The notes under the pieces: model-generated | What the model saw: the letters and a program-made list of their open reading frames with translations, nothing else | What the model was told of the DNA's origin: nothing | Database searches by the model: none | Made by a program: the position numbers and the translations under genes | Shown: positions 1 to 11,106 of the stretch, in pieces | How the letters are laid out: the number at the start of each line of letters is the position of its first letter | How positions within the stretch are numbered: position 1 is the stretch's first letter | From: Apophysomyces variabilis | Lineage: Eukaryota; Mucoromycota; Mucoromycetes; Mucorales; Mucoraceae | NCBI GenBank assembly: GCA_002749535.1 | Contig: MZZL01000137.1 | Coordinates: 146,345-210,344, forward strand | Length of the DNA: 64,000 nucleotides | Direction of reading: 5' to 3'

Positions 1-129
1 TAAATTCTGTGTTTCCTCGGAGTTAAAAAGAAACGGTAGCTTCACTTTTTCCACCCATTGGTGCATACAAGTACTCTTGTTTTCATTTTTTATACAAAGC
101 CAGATATATTTTCCAGATCAAAAAACTTA

Positions 130-1132
130 CTACTCCTTATTAACTTTCTTAGCCTTCTTTTTGGTTTGTTTTTCTGACGATCCTTCATCAGTTCCTGTCT
201 TCTTGGCACGTTTCAATGATTTAGCTGGCTTGTTACCATTCACGCTGTCCTTCTTAGGTGGTGCCGCTTTTTTGGTTGCAACGGGTGAAGTTTCTTTGGC
301 TTGCTTTGTTTCTTTTGCTGGCTGTTTCTTGGCAGCCTTCTTTTCGGGAACAGTGGCCTTTGGTGGTGATGGCTGCTTTAACGAGACGGTCTTCTTTCCG
401 TTGTCTTCTTCTTCGGATGATTCGGATGATTCAGACTCATTAGTGGTCTCGGGTGTAGGTGTAAAGACCGTTTCTTGGGGCTCTTCCGCGGCATGCCCCT
501 TATATTCTTCGAGTTCCTTTTCATACCTCACCTTATCCTCTTCGTAGATACGCTTGTAGCGCTAAGAAAAGAAAAGAAAAGAAAAGGAAAAGAACAGATG
601 TGTTGGTAAGGGAACGCGTAGGGAGGTCATGAAAACTTACGTCTTTCTCGCTTTCACTTAGGGCTTTCCACATCTCACCCAGCATCTGGACCACTTCCTT
701 CTGATTAGCCTCAGGGTGGTCAGCCTTTACTTGTTCTCTATGCTCATTGGCGAAGTGGATGTAGCTACCGACGAATCTCTTGGGGGCGTTGGGGTCTTTG
801 GGGGCGCGCTTACGCTTCTTCTTGCCTTCAATGGCTTGGTCGGTTGTATTTTCAGCGGTGGACTTTGTTTCAATATGGGCACCTAGAGCCACGCCCAGTT
901 GTCTTAGACCTTCACCGACATGATAGAGAGCTTCACCAATCTAAAAACAGTTTAAGGAAGAGAGAAAGGGGACGTATTGAGTACGAGACATAAGGGATAG
1001 AGAGTGGAAAAGGGAGGATGGGGGGTGGTCAGGTATGGGTAGTGTATACGTGTATGTGTATGGGATATGTTGTTGTGTGTCACTTATATATAGGGTTACC
1101 TGTCGTCGAGTCAATTCGTCAGCGTCAAACAT
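130..1132 (-). CDS. HMG-box chromatin protein
   Basis: Three exons on the minus strand (1132-1100, 940-641, 561-130) splice in phase to 254 residues. A single HMG box occupies about residues 55-130 and starts with the classic KDPNAPKR motif; it continues through FVGSYIHFANEHR, EVVQMLGEMWKAL and the third helix, which crosses the second intron. The C-terminal 120 residues are rich in Lys, Ala, Pro and acidic runs (SSESSEEED), as in histone-H1-like or nucleolar HMG tails. Family knowledge: such proteins bend DNA without sequence preference in the nucleus (Nhp6/Hmo1 class). Start: the short first exon encodes MFDADELTRRQ and has a clean CAG|GTAACC donor. The second intron contains a GAAAA microsatellite. 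Which fungal HMG paralogue this is cannot be decided here. Confidence 0.9.
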
Positions 1133-2957
1133 TTTTTTGTAGCGGAAACAAAAAGTAGAGATGGGGAGAAAAAACTCGGGTGAGGCTATTTTTCTTTTTT
1201 TTTCATTGCTGAAAAAATTTTCTTATGGGTAATGATTTTTCATTGGATGCCTACATTGGCTGGGGACCTCACAGCCGACTCGGTATGCCACTCTGCTATA
1301 CTCAGATACCCACTCTTCCTCCCACTGGCTAGCCAAATCCTAGCCACCCTTACAAGTGGTCAAACTTTTGGTCTCTCACATAAAAAGGGAAATGATTTAT
1401 GGCATTTCCCTCTACGAAGGAGAACCTTTTTGTTTAAATAAACAAGGAAACATATCCCCTTACTTACCTCTACTTATCCTGATCCATTTCAACACGGCTA
1501 TGCTGCTCTATTCCCGTAGCTTGGGTCAAACCATAACGGTTAGAAAGAAGCAAAAATGAGATCTAAGGAAACAGCTCATGTCTATGACGAAAGGAAAAAG
1601 CGCAGTACAAAACAAAAAAAAAGTAAGCATGGCTGCAGAATCTGCAACGGGCAACGACAGAAGAATCAACACGCTCTTGGCTCACAGATAGCGAAGGCCA
1701 GTTGCAGGTGGTACAAGAAGCCGCCCTTTGAAACGAACACAAACATCGTGACCATGTTGTCGCTTATCGAACGTGTCTTGTTTATCATTCTAGGTGACTC
1801 AAGTTATAGGTGTCCTTTCCCCCAATTTGTCCCTACCAATCCATTTTATTCTATTGGCAAAAAAGGAACAGAAGAATAAATGAATAGATGATTCAAGGTT
1901 TTGTTTTGTCAAATTAGACATGTGTGTTTGGTAGAAATTTGTTTATGTGGAACGAAAAGGTCATCTGCTCAAGTGAGAAACCAACGGTCTCTTTGAAGAT
2001 AGCCTCAACACGCCCCTTTCCGAACTTACATTGATAGGAAAGTAGCATCAAACTTCTCTCTTTGTTTCTTCATTTTCAGATACTGATAATGAACTAATAA
2101 TAACAATGACTATGGAAGACTGTGGTCTATTTGATTGTCTGCATTCATTTTATATTAATGGTTGTCGAACAAGACAAAAAAAGAAAGTTACTTGGTACAT
2201 ATTGCATGTATCGCAGTGCACGTTGTGTATTTTTTTTATATGTTTGATTTTGGTGTGGGAACTCCAATGGGAAATGATAACTTAGTACTGCATTAGCCAA
2301 CTGTTGGTTCCGGTAGTAAAGGGGATTTGATCGCTAATCCTTTCTTTCACTTTTCTTCATGGTATGTTGCGAGTGCCTAAAAAGAAGGGCTCATTGACAG
2401 GTTGAAACGCAGCTGTCCTAAGATGGATTGCTAACCTGCACCTCTTTTTTTCCTCTTCTTGTTGTTGGTTACTGAAGATTGAAAAACTAGGAGGCGTTTT
2501 CCCAAAACGGTATAGCTGGTTGATCCTTATTCCTAGAACACTACTGCACGGTTCAGTGGAACGCGTTCTTGCACTGTCATACCCGCTGCGTCGGAGACAC
2601 AATACGCCACCAAGGAATAGCAGCAAACGAAGAAAAAGAGAGATCGGATTGTCTCGCCTATCACTCAATGTAGGGCAAAGTATGGCTCTTAGAGATTTCG
2701 TTCTAACACATATGGAACAAGCTTTATATTCACTTTTCTCTTTTACTTGATTCTGTTGGAAAAAAGATCAAAGTTTATTCGGGTAGGACGACCGACCCAA
2801 AAAATTTATTTTCAGTTGCAAGTCCAATGTCACACCAACTTCAACTGTGCTTTTGGTCGTGCTTATATTAGTTACGTTTCCTGTTATTCTTTCCTCTTTC
2901 TTTTTTTTAGCATCTTTTTTTCTTTTTTGTATATTCTTGTCCCGTTTGCTTTACGTG
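1133..2957. other. intergenic region
   Basis: Divergent intergenic DNA between the HMG-box gene and the SH3 gene. Short open frames on both strands lack codon structure, splice logic or family resemblance. A pyrimidine-rich tract at about 2880-2950 probably belongs to the promoter or leader of the SH3 gene. I see no RNA gene or repeat in it. Confidence 0.5.
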
Positions 2958-4140
2958 ATGAGTCCGATCTCTGCTCTCCACGTTGGCAACCTTTATGGGT
3001 TGTTTAGAAGAGCAGAGCCCTCCTCGTCAAATCAAAGAGGTATGTCTATCAGCATCCTACTAGAACATATATTTTATTGGAAAACTGAACAAGAGATACT
3101 TTACAGAGAATCCCACCAAAAAAGACGACGAACCTATCTCATTCTCAAATAACCCGACTCAAAAGATCACAGCCTTTCCGCCTGCGACAACTACACAAAC
3201 CCCCACGACAACGGTATCACCTAAACCAACGACGACCTTAGCGCCCTCCACAAGCACTGTAACGTCGCCAACACCTACGAGCACCTCACCTTCCTCCACC
3301 TTAGCTATTCTTACGGAATCACCTACTACCGCCCCGTCCACAACTCCGTCCGCTGCAGCCAATTCACAAGCAGATACTGCTAACTCCAGCAGCGGTGGTC
3401 TATCAGGAGGTGTTATCGGCGCCATTGTTGCTGTAGTTATCATTCTACTGCTTGGTATTGGTGCGTTCATTTTCATGCGACGACGCCAGAAACGCAAGAT
3501 GCAGGGGGGCAGCCGAGCGGCAACGATGAACGATCAATTTTCTTTTGCGCCCAATGCTATTACGACACCGCCTATGACGAGTTACAGTGCTGCTGGTCCA
3601 GCTCCATACACCCATTCTCAGCCATCTGCGTCCAAATTCGAGATGTACCATCCTCCTTCGCCTCCACAACCGCAACAAACGCAACAACCCTATGATTACA
3701 GCCCAGTCAAACCCTCCAGCTTCCCCGAACAAACAGCCGTGATGGCGGCTGCAGCGGCTGCCCTTCCTCAGCAAGGAGAAGGACAACAGCAGCAACAGCA
3801 ACAGCAGCCTCCCGTGGCCCATCCAGCTGAAATATGGAACTTACCGCCTATTGCTACTTACACCATCGTATCAACCTATGAGCCCACATTAAGTGATGAG
3901 ATCGACGTTCAACCCGGTGATCAAGTTCAGGTCTTTGAAGAATATGATGATGGATGGTGCCTAGGAATGAATCTCACACGCGGACAAGCTCGTGGTGTAT
4001 TCCCTAAACATTGTGTCATACCACCCTCTCCAGAACCATTACCCCGTCAGACCATGGAATCTGGTCTTGTCGTTGACAATCCTCGTCTAAGTAAACGACA
4101 GAGTTCACTTTACAATGAACATCCCCACCCACCAAAATAG
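2958..4140 (+). CDS. Single-pass membrane protein with C-terminal SH3 domain
   Basis: Two exons (2958-3039, 3107-4140; intron GTATGT...TTACAG, phase 1) give 371 residues. From the N terminus there is a short polar segment, a Thr/Pro/Ser-rich stalk typical of O-mannosylated ectodomains, a transmembrane helix (VIGAIVAVVIILLLGIGAF) followed by the basic stop-transfer MRRRQKRK, a Pro/Gln-rich cytoplasmic linker with poly-Gln, and an SH3 domain near the C terminus (ALYDF-like STYEPTLSDEI, DDGWCLG, GVFPKHCV). This resembles fungal Fus1-type or sensor-like SH3 proteins that link the cell surface to polarity machinery; the role is inferred. No classical signal peptide is seen. The start is the least certain part: the same frame is open upstream to 2847 but encodes only a pyrimidine-tract artefact. 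Confidence 0.75.
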
Positions 4141-4701
4141 ATGCTAGAGAAGACACGCACGCGCACAAACACACATTATATTTGTCATTTTTTTTATTTA
4201 TCTCTTTTTTTCTTCTTTGCTTTAAAGCTAAAAGAAAAAAATAAGAAAGGAGACAAAAAAAGAACAGAGCTGTTTCGAATTTGCAAAACGTGTTGATCAT
4301 TTTGAAACTACTCCTTTTTTAACTTCTTTTTGGTTTGTCAGCACAACTTTATAACCAAGAAAGTTTGGGCTTATTGTTGTGTAGAACTTCTAAAAGACTT
4401 CTTGGCACGAAAAGATGCACAAAACATAATGAGAAAGGATTCCACTGGCGTTATTCCCAAAACGGGAAGGATCTCATTGCGTTTATGCATTCACTTTATC
4501 CAGCATATGCACGCTAAAGAGCTTGCTATGAAATTGATCACCATCGGATCACATAGGGAATCAATCCCCATTGGCTGCTTGGCAATAGTCAGTTAGATCC
4601 AGATTCCGCAATTTCTCATTCCGCAAGAGCATTACTGCATGAAACCAACCCTTTATGTTGTTCGATAGATTCAAAAAAATCCCGCATCCTTTTTGAGAGT
4701 A
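4141..4701. other. intergenic region
   Basis: Convergent interval between the SH3 gene and the small secreted protein. It begins with an AC-rich stretch and A/T runs that look like 3' UTR. An open frame at 4330-4596 on the plus strand has no recognisable features and I do not call it. Confidence 0.45.
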
Positions 4702-4914
4702 TCATATAAAAGAGACTTTAGGTGACTTTTGCTTCGCATGCTCGATGCGGTTCTTGGTGGTCTTGGTTACGTCATATCCAAACTTGATATTGTCCTTGAT
4801 ATTCGAGATATCCGGGGTTGGAACAACGAGAGCATTTACCGAAAGATGGGCCACCGTTGCAACTGAAAGGAAAACAAAGATACAAATGGAAGAGAAGGAG
4901 AAGAAAACCGACAT
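4702..4914 (-). CDS. Small secreted protein, 70 aa
   Basis: A single-exon minus-strand frame starting at the ATG at 4914. The first 25 residues form a strong signal peptide (hydrophobic core around SFSSICIFVFLSVATVAHL) ending near VNA-LVVP. The mature part of about 45 residues is polar and basic with no cysteine, so it is not a cysteine-knot effector. A TATAAA-like element about 55 nt upstream (minus strand, near 4970) supports a real promoter. The same frame is open further upstream to 5028, but that extension is low-complexity leader sequence. No family recognised; a small secreted or cell-wall-associated peptide is the best description. Confidence 0.5.
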   Translation of the reverse strand: MSVFFSFSSICIFVFLSVATVAHLSVNALVVPTPDISNIKDNIKFGYDVTKTTKNRIEHAKQKSPKVSFI

Positions 4915-5124
4915 GGTCTGTATTGGATCTGGATTGTATTCGGCCTTTCTTTCTCTTTCTTCCTTTATATAGATGTAGAGAGAAAAACGCATAGAAAGGA
5001 GTACAGTGATGGTTTCGGAAGCTGTCACAACTGATCAAACTCGGGACTTTTTCGTGCGCGCGCACAACGCTTTTCCTCTTACTTTACTCTTTTTTTTTAT
5101 CCTTTTCTAATCCTTCCAGTACAC

Positions 5125-6926
5125 ATGGTGATGGATGACCAACCATCCTACCAAGATCAGTTTATTAGCTTATTAAAGAAGATCACACAACTACAATGGG
5201 TGCGTGAATCCTTACCATCTCATTCAAAGTATTACGAGGGTCTCCGACAACGATATAAAAGAGAACAGCATCTTCATGCTCTCTATGAAAAGAAACTGTA
5301 CGTTCACTTCTTTCTTTCTTTTACGACAGTAATAAAACGAAAAACGAAAATTGGATCCCAATTGAAAATTTTGTATCTTTTGCGCAGCGAGGAGTACAGG
5401 AAAAAGCAAGATGCTGTCCTACCCATCTTACGACCCATACGACAAACCGTCAATGGGTCCTCAAGTGAGCATAAACGAGAAGAAACATTAGCGGACCTTG
5501 TTGAACCCTTGCGACAATCCCAAGAAAAAATTATTCATATGGAAGCACAAATGGCTGACGCGGAAGAAATGGTAAACCAAGAAAACTAAGTAAACTTATT
5601 TGTGAATAATTCAACCTTCTTTTATTGATTTAAAGCTTCAAGATCTTATGAATAATAAACTCGAGCTGGACTCTGTCTGCGACGATATGCACACTCTGTA
5701 CGACGAAGTGGTTCTGGATACAGAAACTCCTGCCTATGTAGTGGAACAACACCTAAAAAACGAAGTGATCCAGTTGAGTCATGAAATCCCGGAAGTAAGC
5801 ACTCCCAGAAACAAACCATACAATAAAAACAAAAGGAAAAGGGAAGAGGTTGGTTAAGTTTCTAAACAGGCCGGTTTCCTTCGTTTTAGGTTGAGCATAC
5901 CATTAATGTGTACGTTGAAACCCAAAAATGTTTGTATGATGCACGACAACGGATGGAACAGGCCATGATGAGTTTACCTGGTGCCTCGACCTTTCTGGAT
6001 CGGCAAGCCATGGCAAGTCATAGTCTGAGTAATGCCGCCCTCTTTGGCAAATCCAGTACATTGACAGCTCGAGTCGATGCAACGATTCCGTCACTCAAAG
6101 GTTAGACTATCTAACAAAAATATCACGCATAAAAACAGAGACCTAGCAATACTAATAGTTCTGTGCAACACCTCTTGCCATTAAATCTTTTTTTACCATT
6201 AGAGGCGGAAAAGCTTGCTCATGAAGCTTACCGATTAGTAGAACAAGCTTCCAAACTTTGCAAAGATGTACCTGTCATCTCAAACACGCCAGTGGTTAAA
6301 GGTAATTTAGTGGAGTCATTGGACATCACGTTTTGAAGAGTCTCACTGGAAATTGGGGGATAGATGCCAATGTAATGACTGTCCTGACTGGTTACCGAGG
6401 ATATCGGCTCAAGATCGAAGCCTTACTACGGACCCAAATCAATCCAAGATTAAATCAACTGCAAAGTCAGCTGGCTATGACGAAATACCATTATGAGCAG
6501 AAAACCATTGAATGGATTGATCAGCAAATAGTTATGCTGGAAAACGTTCTGCGAGAAAATGGCTGTTTACAGAACATCAGTCTTGAGAGAGAGATTTCTA
6601 TGTTGCGTATGGGATCTAATGCAGCGATTGTAGCAGCGGCGGCTGAAGCCAGTGGGCGGGTCACGGTAGATGATGCGTTGGATGTGGAGACATCGCCTGC
6701 TGAAGTGGAACGGAACGGTCAATTGCCTCAATATACAGAAGATGCAAGGCACGAAAATCATGATCAGCCTTCTCCGCCCCTTTCTTCTAGCGAACAACAA
6801 TCGTCTGTTACCGATCAACCGACCTGTCAACGGTTGCCGGCTTATACCTCTGATGGTCGATCCAATTCATCATCTTCCCATTCAGAATATGATGGTTTTG
6901 ACCAGCCACCAGCCTACAGTAGATAG
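5125..6926 (+). CDS. Unrecognised coiled-coil protein with PY motifs
   Basis: Six exons (5125-5297, 5388-5571, 5636-5794, 5890-6100, 6203-6301, 6364-6926) splice in phase to 462 residues. The protein is mostly helical with heptad-like segments (for example RQSQEKIIHMEAQMADAEEM and the YRLKIEALLRTQINPRLNQL region). The last 100 residues are disordered and rich in Ser/Pro/Gln. The tail holds one PPxY motif (PPAY, very near the end) and two LPxY motifs (LPQY, LPAY), the kind of short motif bound by WW domains of Nedd4/Rsp5 ubiquitin ligases. I do not recognise the family. An adaptor or membrane-traffic role is inference from coiled coils plus PY motifs. The 62-nt last intron (6302-6363) is the least certain junction. 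Confidence 0.75.
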
Positions 6927-8474
6927 AATGATAAGAAACGCAAAATAAAGGCGCCAAAAGAAGGGACATAATTTAATGTAAATCCTTCCATCTACAAAAG
7001 AAACCTGTATTAAAAGTACACTATTTTCCAAAATCAAATTCGCACCTTGCCAGTTCTGAAGTCGCAGGATAATGAAACTAAAACCTGCTTTGTATAATGT
7101 ACAAAATATAAACGCAGTTGAAACCTTCTAATGAATACCGCACTCAATGATTTTAAGTGTATCTTTGATGGTGTGATCATCGTCAATCTCGCTATACGAA
7201 GTGTAGTTAATTAGCAGAATATCAGCACTTTTGTCATCTACCCAGAAAATTCGGCAATTAATCGGTTGGTTCGGTCATCAACGCTGTTGCCAATGTTGTC
7301 TGTTACTTATTTGCAAATTGTCCTTCGGTGGGCAAGCAAACGCTGATAAGCTTGTTGGACTAGATTCATTAATATATGCAATATAATTCCCTTATCATCG
7401 CTTTATCATTTTGTACGGAGCTTCTTGTGTACGGCATTAAAATATTTGGTAATCAGGACCAGGTGTTGAGCAGATGATCTTGCAGAAATCCTTCCTATAG
7501 ATATAATTTATAAAGATAATATAGTAACAGAATATTAGTATATTCACCATTCTGGGAAAAGGCCGACCAAGGAAACATGCCAGTGTTCTGCATACTGCCA
7601 TTGTCATGATACACTCAAGATTACCGAGTTCATCGCCATCTGTACCGATAGGTCGATCCATTTCTTGAGACCAGAAGTTGGGAATACCAGTTTGAAGGAG
7701 AACACCCTCATGCCACCATGCGACTTGTATCGAAGCAATCCCCTCTCATATTGTAACGCCCATCTTTGTGCGGAACGAACGTATATCCTAGCTGGTTTGC
7801 AGCAGCCGATGCACGAAACCCTTCCAAACATCAGTTTGAGAAATCTGATCTTATCTTGGGTCATGGTTACGTTATATAACCACGCCTAGGTGTAGCTTCT
7901 TTCGTGCGGACAGTCAGTGTGGGTCGGCTTTTCCACATGCTTAGATGAGACAACTGATTGCGTCGAGAGAAAGTGTTTAAATAGAAAGTATGTGAGCTGA
8001 CAGTTTCCATAGCAAACGTTTCCTCCTCTAAGGAAGATAGTTCATAGGTTCGGGACGACCACCCACATCAACAAGATGACCCTGCCCATTTTCACAACAA
8101 CAATTTGAACACTCGTTTTTGAAATATGAAAACGTAAAGATGGAAGAATTCATAAAGCTGAAGTGCTTATATTTGTCCCTATGTATCGTTACCTCGATTA
8201 CCCATCAGAAACTTTAAATTATTGGCCTCGACTCTATTTTTATAATTAATAAAAAAGGGAACGATATAAAAAAAAAAGAGAGAAAGAAAGAGTAGTGAGA
8301 GAGAGAGAGAGAGTGTGTGTGTGTGTGTGTCACGATTTGTTACCAAAGGCCCTCAGTCTTTTTGTGTTGATGTTCTCCTAGTTTGGCTTAGTCGGGTTAA
8401 AGGTAAAAGCTTGTCGTGCACGGCTAGATTTCCCTCTTTCTCTATTCTCTTCTGCTATTGAACGAATCCACATC
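6927..8474. other. intergenic region with possible decayed coding fragment
   Basis: Sequence between the coiled-coil gene and the mannosyltransferase. On the minus strand, 7864-7437 contains two overlapping frames with protein-like composition (for example GIPNFWSQEMDRPIGTDGD) that cannot be joined by a plausible intron; it may be a gene relic. The rest is AT-rich with no recognisable gene. Confidence 0.3.
8297..8330. repeat. Compound microsatellite (GA)n(GT)n
   Basis: An uninterrupted GA run passes directly into a GT run, about 145 bp upstream of the mannosyltransferase start codon. Simple repeats of this type are length-variable and lie here in the probable promoter or 5' UTR. Confidence 0.85.
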
Positions 8475-9982
8475 ATGATCACCGCTCGGCATGGCCGTAG
8501 CTTGATGCTATGTCTTGCTCTTATCTCTCTCTTCTTCACTTTCGCACTTATCGGAAAAGACGGCGTGTCCTGGCGAAGACCATATGACTATGACCTTCAC
8601 GTCAAGCCAATGCTCAATGTCAGCCGTGAACGCGCCGCATTCGTTGTATTGGCTCGCAATGACGAACTGAACCGGCTGAGAGAGACAATGCAGCAAATGG
8701 AAGATCGTTTCAACCACAAACGGAATTACCCCTGGGTTTTTCTTAATGACCAACCTTTTACCGACAAATTCAAACGTTGGACTCGCGGCATGTCTTCCGG
8801 TGAAACCTACTATGGTCTTCTGAATAGTACGATGTGGGGCTATCCCGATTGGATTGATCAGGAAAAAGCACTTCAGTGCCGTGAAGAAATGAAAGCCAAG
8901 GAGTTACCCTATGCAGGCGAAGAAAATTACCATCATATGTGCAGGTAAAAGAAAAAGAAACGCGGAAATGTTGGGACATGCTAAAGCGTTCCCTCTTCTC
9001 TTCTTCTTTTTCTTCTTGTTTTCTCTTGTTGAAAAGGTTCCAAAGTGGTTATTTTTTCCGCCATCCATTGTTGGATCAGTTTGACTATTACTGGTAACAA
9101 AGGAAATCTAAAAAAAGCAAAGGACACTAAGAAACTGGAAATACATCCATATAGGCGTGTGGAACCAGGTGTGCAATTCCTTTGTGATATTGACTATGAT
9201 CCGTTCCAATTTATGCAAGCAAATGGTATAAAATATGGTAAGGATCACTTCTGGGGGAAGTGCATAATCAGAACTAAGGGAGAGAAATTGAAGTTTGGTT
9301 CTTTTAAGGATGGTCGATTAGTATCTTGGAATATGCAAATACAATCCCTACGCTTTGGGATACAGTCAAAGCTTTTATGAGTGAGCACCCAGAACATATT
9401 ATTTCCAAGGAAGATCCAAACAGTTTGATGGAATGGATTAGTAACGATGGCGGAAACACTTATAATCTATGTCATTTCTGGAGCAATTTCGAAATCGGAT
9501 ATTTGCCTTGGTTTCGATCAAAGGCCTATATGGATTACTTTGATTACCTTGACAAGTCCGGTGGATTTTACTATGAACGGTAAAAGAGAGAAAGAGGACA
9601 GAATTAACTTGGATAATTGTCAGTAACTGATCCTATCGTTTTTATTATCTTACAAAGGTGGGGAGATGCTCCTGTCCACAGTATTGCTGCGGCTTTGATG
9701 CTAAAGAAATCCGAAGTCCATTGGTTCTATGATATTGGCTATCGCCATGATCCATTCTACCAATGTCCTCGAGAACCATCTTGGCTTCCTACCGAAAAAT
9801 GTTCCTGTGATCCCACTGAAAGTTTCGGTAAGCAGAGATAAGAAAGACATCCCTTCCTGTTATCGATTAAACCATGCATCATTTTTCGTAATCTAGATGT
9901 CCACTGGTATAGCTGTACACAACAATTCCTGAGAATCACCCGGAAACTGCCATCTGATTTCCTTCTGGCACAACGAGATTAA
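8475..9982 (+). CDS. KTR: KRE2/MNT1-type alpha-1,2-mannosyltransferase (GT15)
   Basis: Six exons (8475-8944, 9037-9093, 9155-9237, 9309-9579, 9658-9827, 9897-9982) join in phase to 378 residues. Type II Golgi topology: a short cytoplasmic end and one membrane anchor at about residues 9-27. The GT15 signature blocks are all present in order: [10 protein letters not shown] near the start of the catalytic domain, [54 protein letters not shown] (holding the family's proposed catalytic Glu), [20 protein letters not shown] and [13 protein letters not shown]. In yeast these enzymes use GDP-mannose and Mn2+ to extend O- and N-linked mannans in the Golgi. The length is close to the family norm for a form without a long stem. 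The C-terminal DVHWYSC block is conserved. Confidence 0.95.
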
Positions 9983-10143
9983 TAATGCCTTGCAACATTT
10001 CATTTTACTTATATTCTCATGTCGTTTCTTGTCTTTTTCTCATCTAGTTCTATAAACATTTTAGTTCTTATACCGACGGAGTATCTACCAAAAAATCAGT
10101 CACCGATATAGAGCAGTGCTTGTGCTTACTAGGTAATTGCCCT

Positions 10144-10961
10144 TCACGGGCCATGCAGAAGTCGAACCGGGGTTGGTTGACTAGCAAAATGTTGTGCAAG
10201 CTTGTAATTGCTTGAGTATTGAGAGCTGAACACCGGGATTGGACTTCCATCACTCGAGACAATCATGGATACGCCTTTGAGTGCAATGTTCTTCAACGCA
10301 TTGCCATCCCGGTTCATAGTGCTACAGCCGTTGACGACGGTAACACAGTTGGAGTTCACGCAGCAGACAGCGCCATTACACTTCCTGACCTTGCCGTCCT
10401 TTCCTCGGTATTTTTGTAACTGTAGAGGCTTGAGACACCAGTGGCAGGTCTTACTAGTGTTGTATTCGTCCACAATAACTACCAAGCCTTTTCGTCGTTG
10501 TACTCCACGTAACCGTTTGAGTCTCCTGCGAGCATGTCCTCGAATGCGAGAATTGGTGGGCTGCCAATGGCAGTAAAAATGAACAGTTTTTGAAAAATCA
10601 TGTCTGGGGGGAAGTGCATACGTTCGATGTCAGCATACTTGTGGTATGCTTTCTGGGTAAACACCTCTCCAGTACGCTTTTCACGTTCAATTCTCCTGTT
10701 GTCAGCTTCGGTCCCCTCTTTCTCAGCATTTTTGGCTCGTTCTCTGTGCAGACGATGTCTGTTCGAGCGCGAGTGATGGTTGACAGCTGATGCTCGGAGA
10801 CTCCAGGTATTGTAAATATCGTGCCGTAGCTCTGTCGTTGTGTTACTGGTAAAGTCCCGTATCCGTTGTATCATCCATGCAGATGTCCTACTTGTTGACA
10901 CACCGCTGAATGACGCAAGCATGTACCAATTTGATGGCATGCTGGGATTTTTTTTTTCCAA
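10144..10961 (-). pseudogene. Fanzor/TnpB-like RNA-guided nuclease relic
   Basis: Minus-strand remnant in two frames. The 3' part (10485-10144) holds the TnpB/Fanzor C-terminal zinc ribbon and the third RuvC motif: VVIVDEYNTSKTC, CHWC, then CCVNSNC about 30 residues later, then MNRDGNALKNIAL with the final catalytic Asp. The 5' part (10961-10479) encodes a basic helical region typical of the middle of Fanzor proteins. Between them, near 10540-10560, the expected ...RGHARRRLKRL...KGLVVIVDEY block lies in a shifted frame, so one frameshift breaks the gene. The first RuvC Asp region (DPG) is not intact near 10870. Family knowledge: Fanzors are transposon-borne eukaryotic relatives of TnpB. No flanking inverted repeat was found for this copy. 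Confidence 0.75.
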
Positions 10962-11106
10962 AAAAAAACCAGACCAACGCAGTACCTACCCGCAGCCGTC
11001 ACTTTGGTGTAATGGGCAATTTGCCAGCCGCTGGCATGAGTTTGTTGTAAACTGTCTAACATAGTTTGAAGATGTTTTGGATTGTATTTAGTTGCTGTAG
11101 AGTAGG

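Noticed and set aside
2847..2957. Longer hydrophobic N terminus for the SH3 protein
   Set aside because: It translates a pyrimidine tract in the promoter or leader and would add a second membrane segment inconsistent with the family layout.
7437..7889. Overlapping minus-strand frames with protein-like text
   Set aside because: Frames cannot be joined by a plausible intron and match no family I know; kept only as a possible fragment in the intergenic note.
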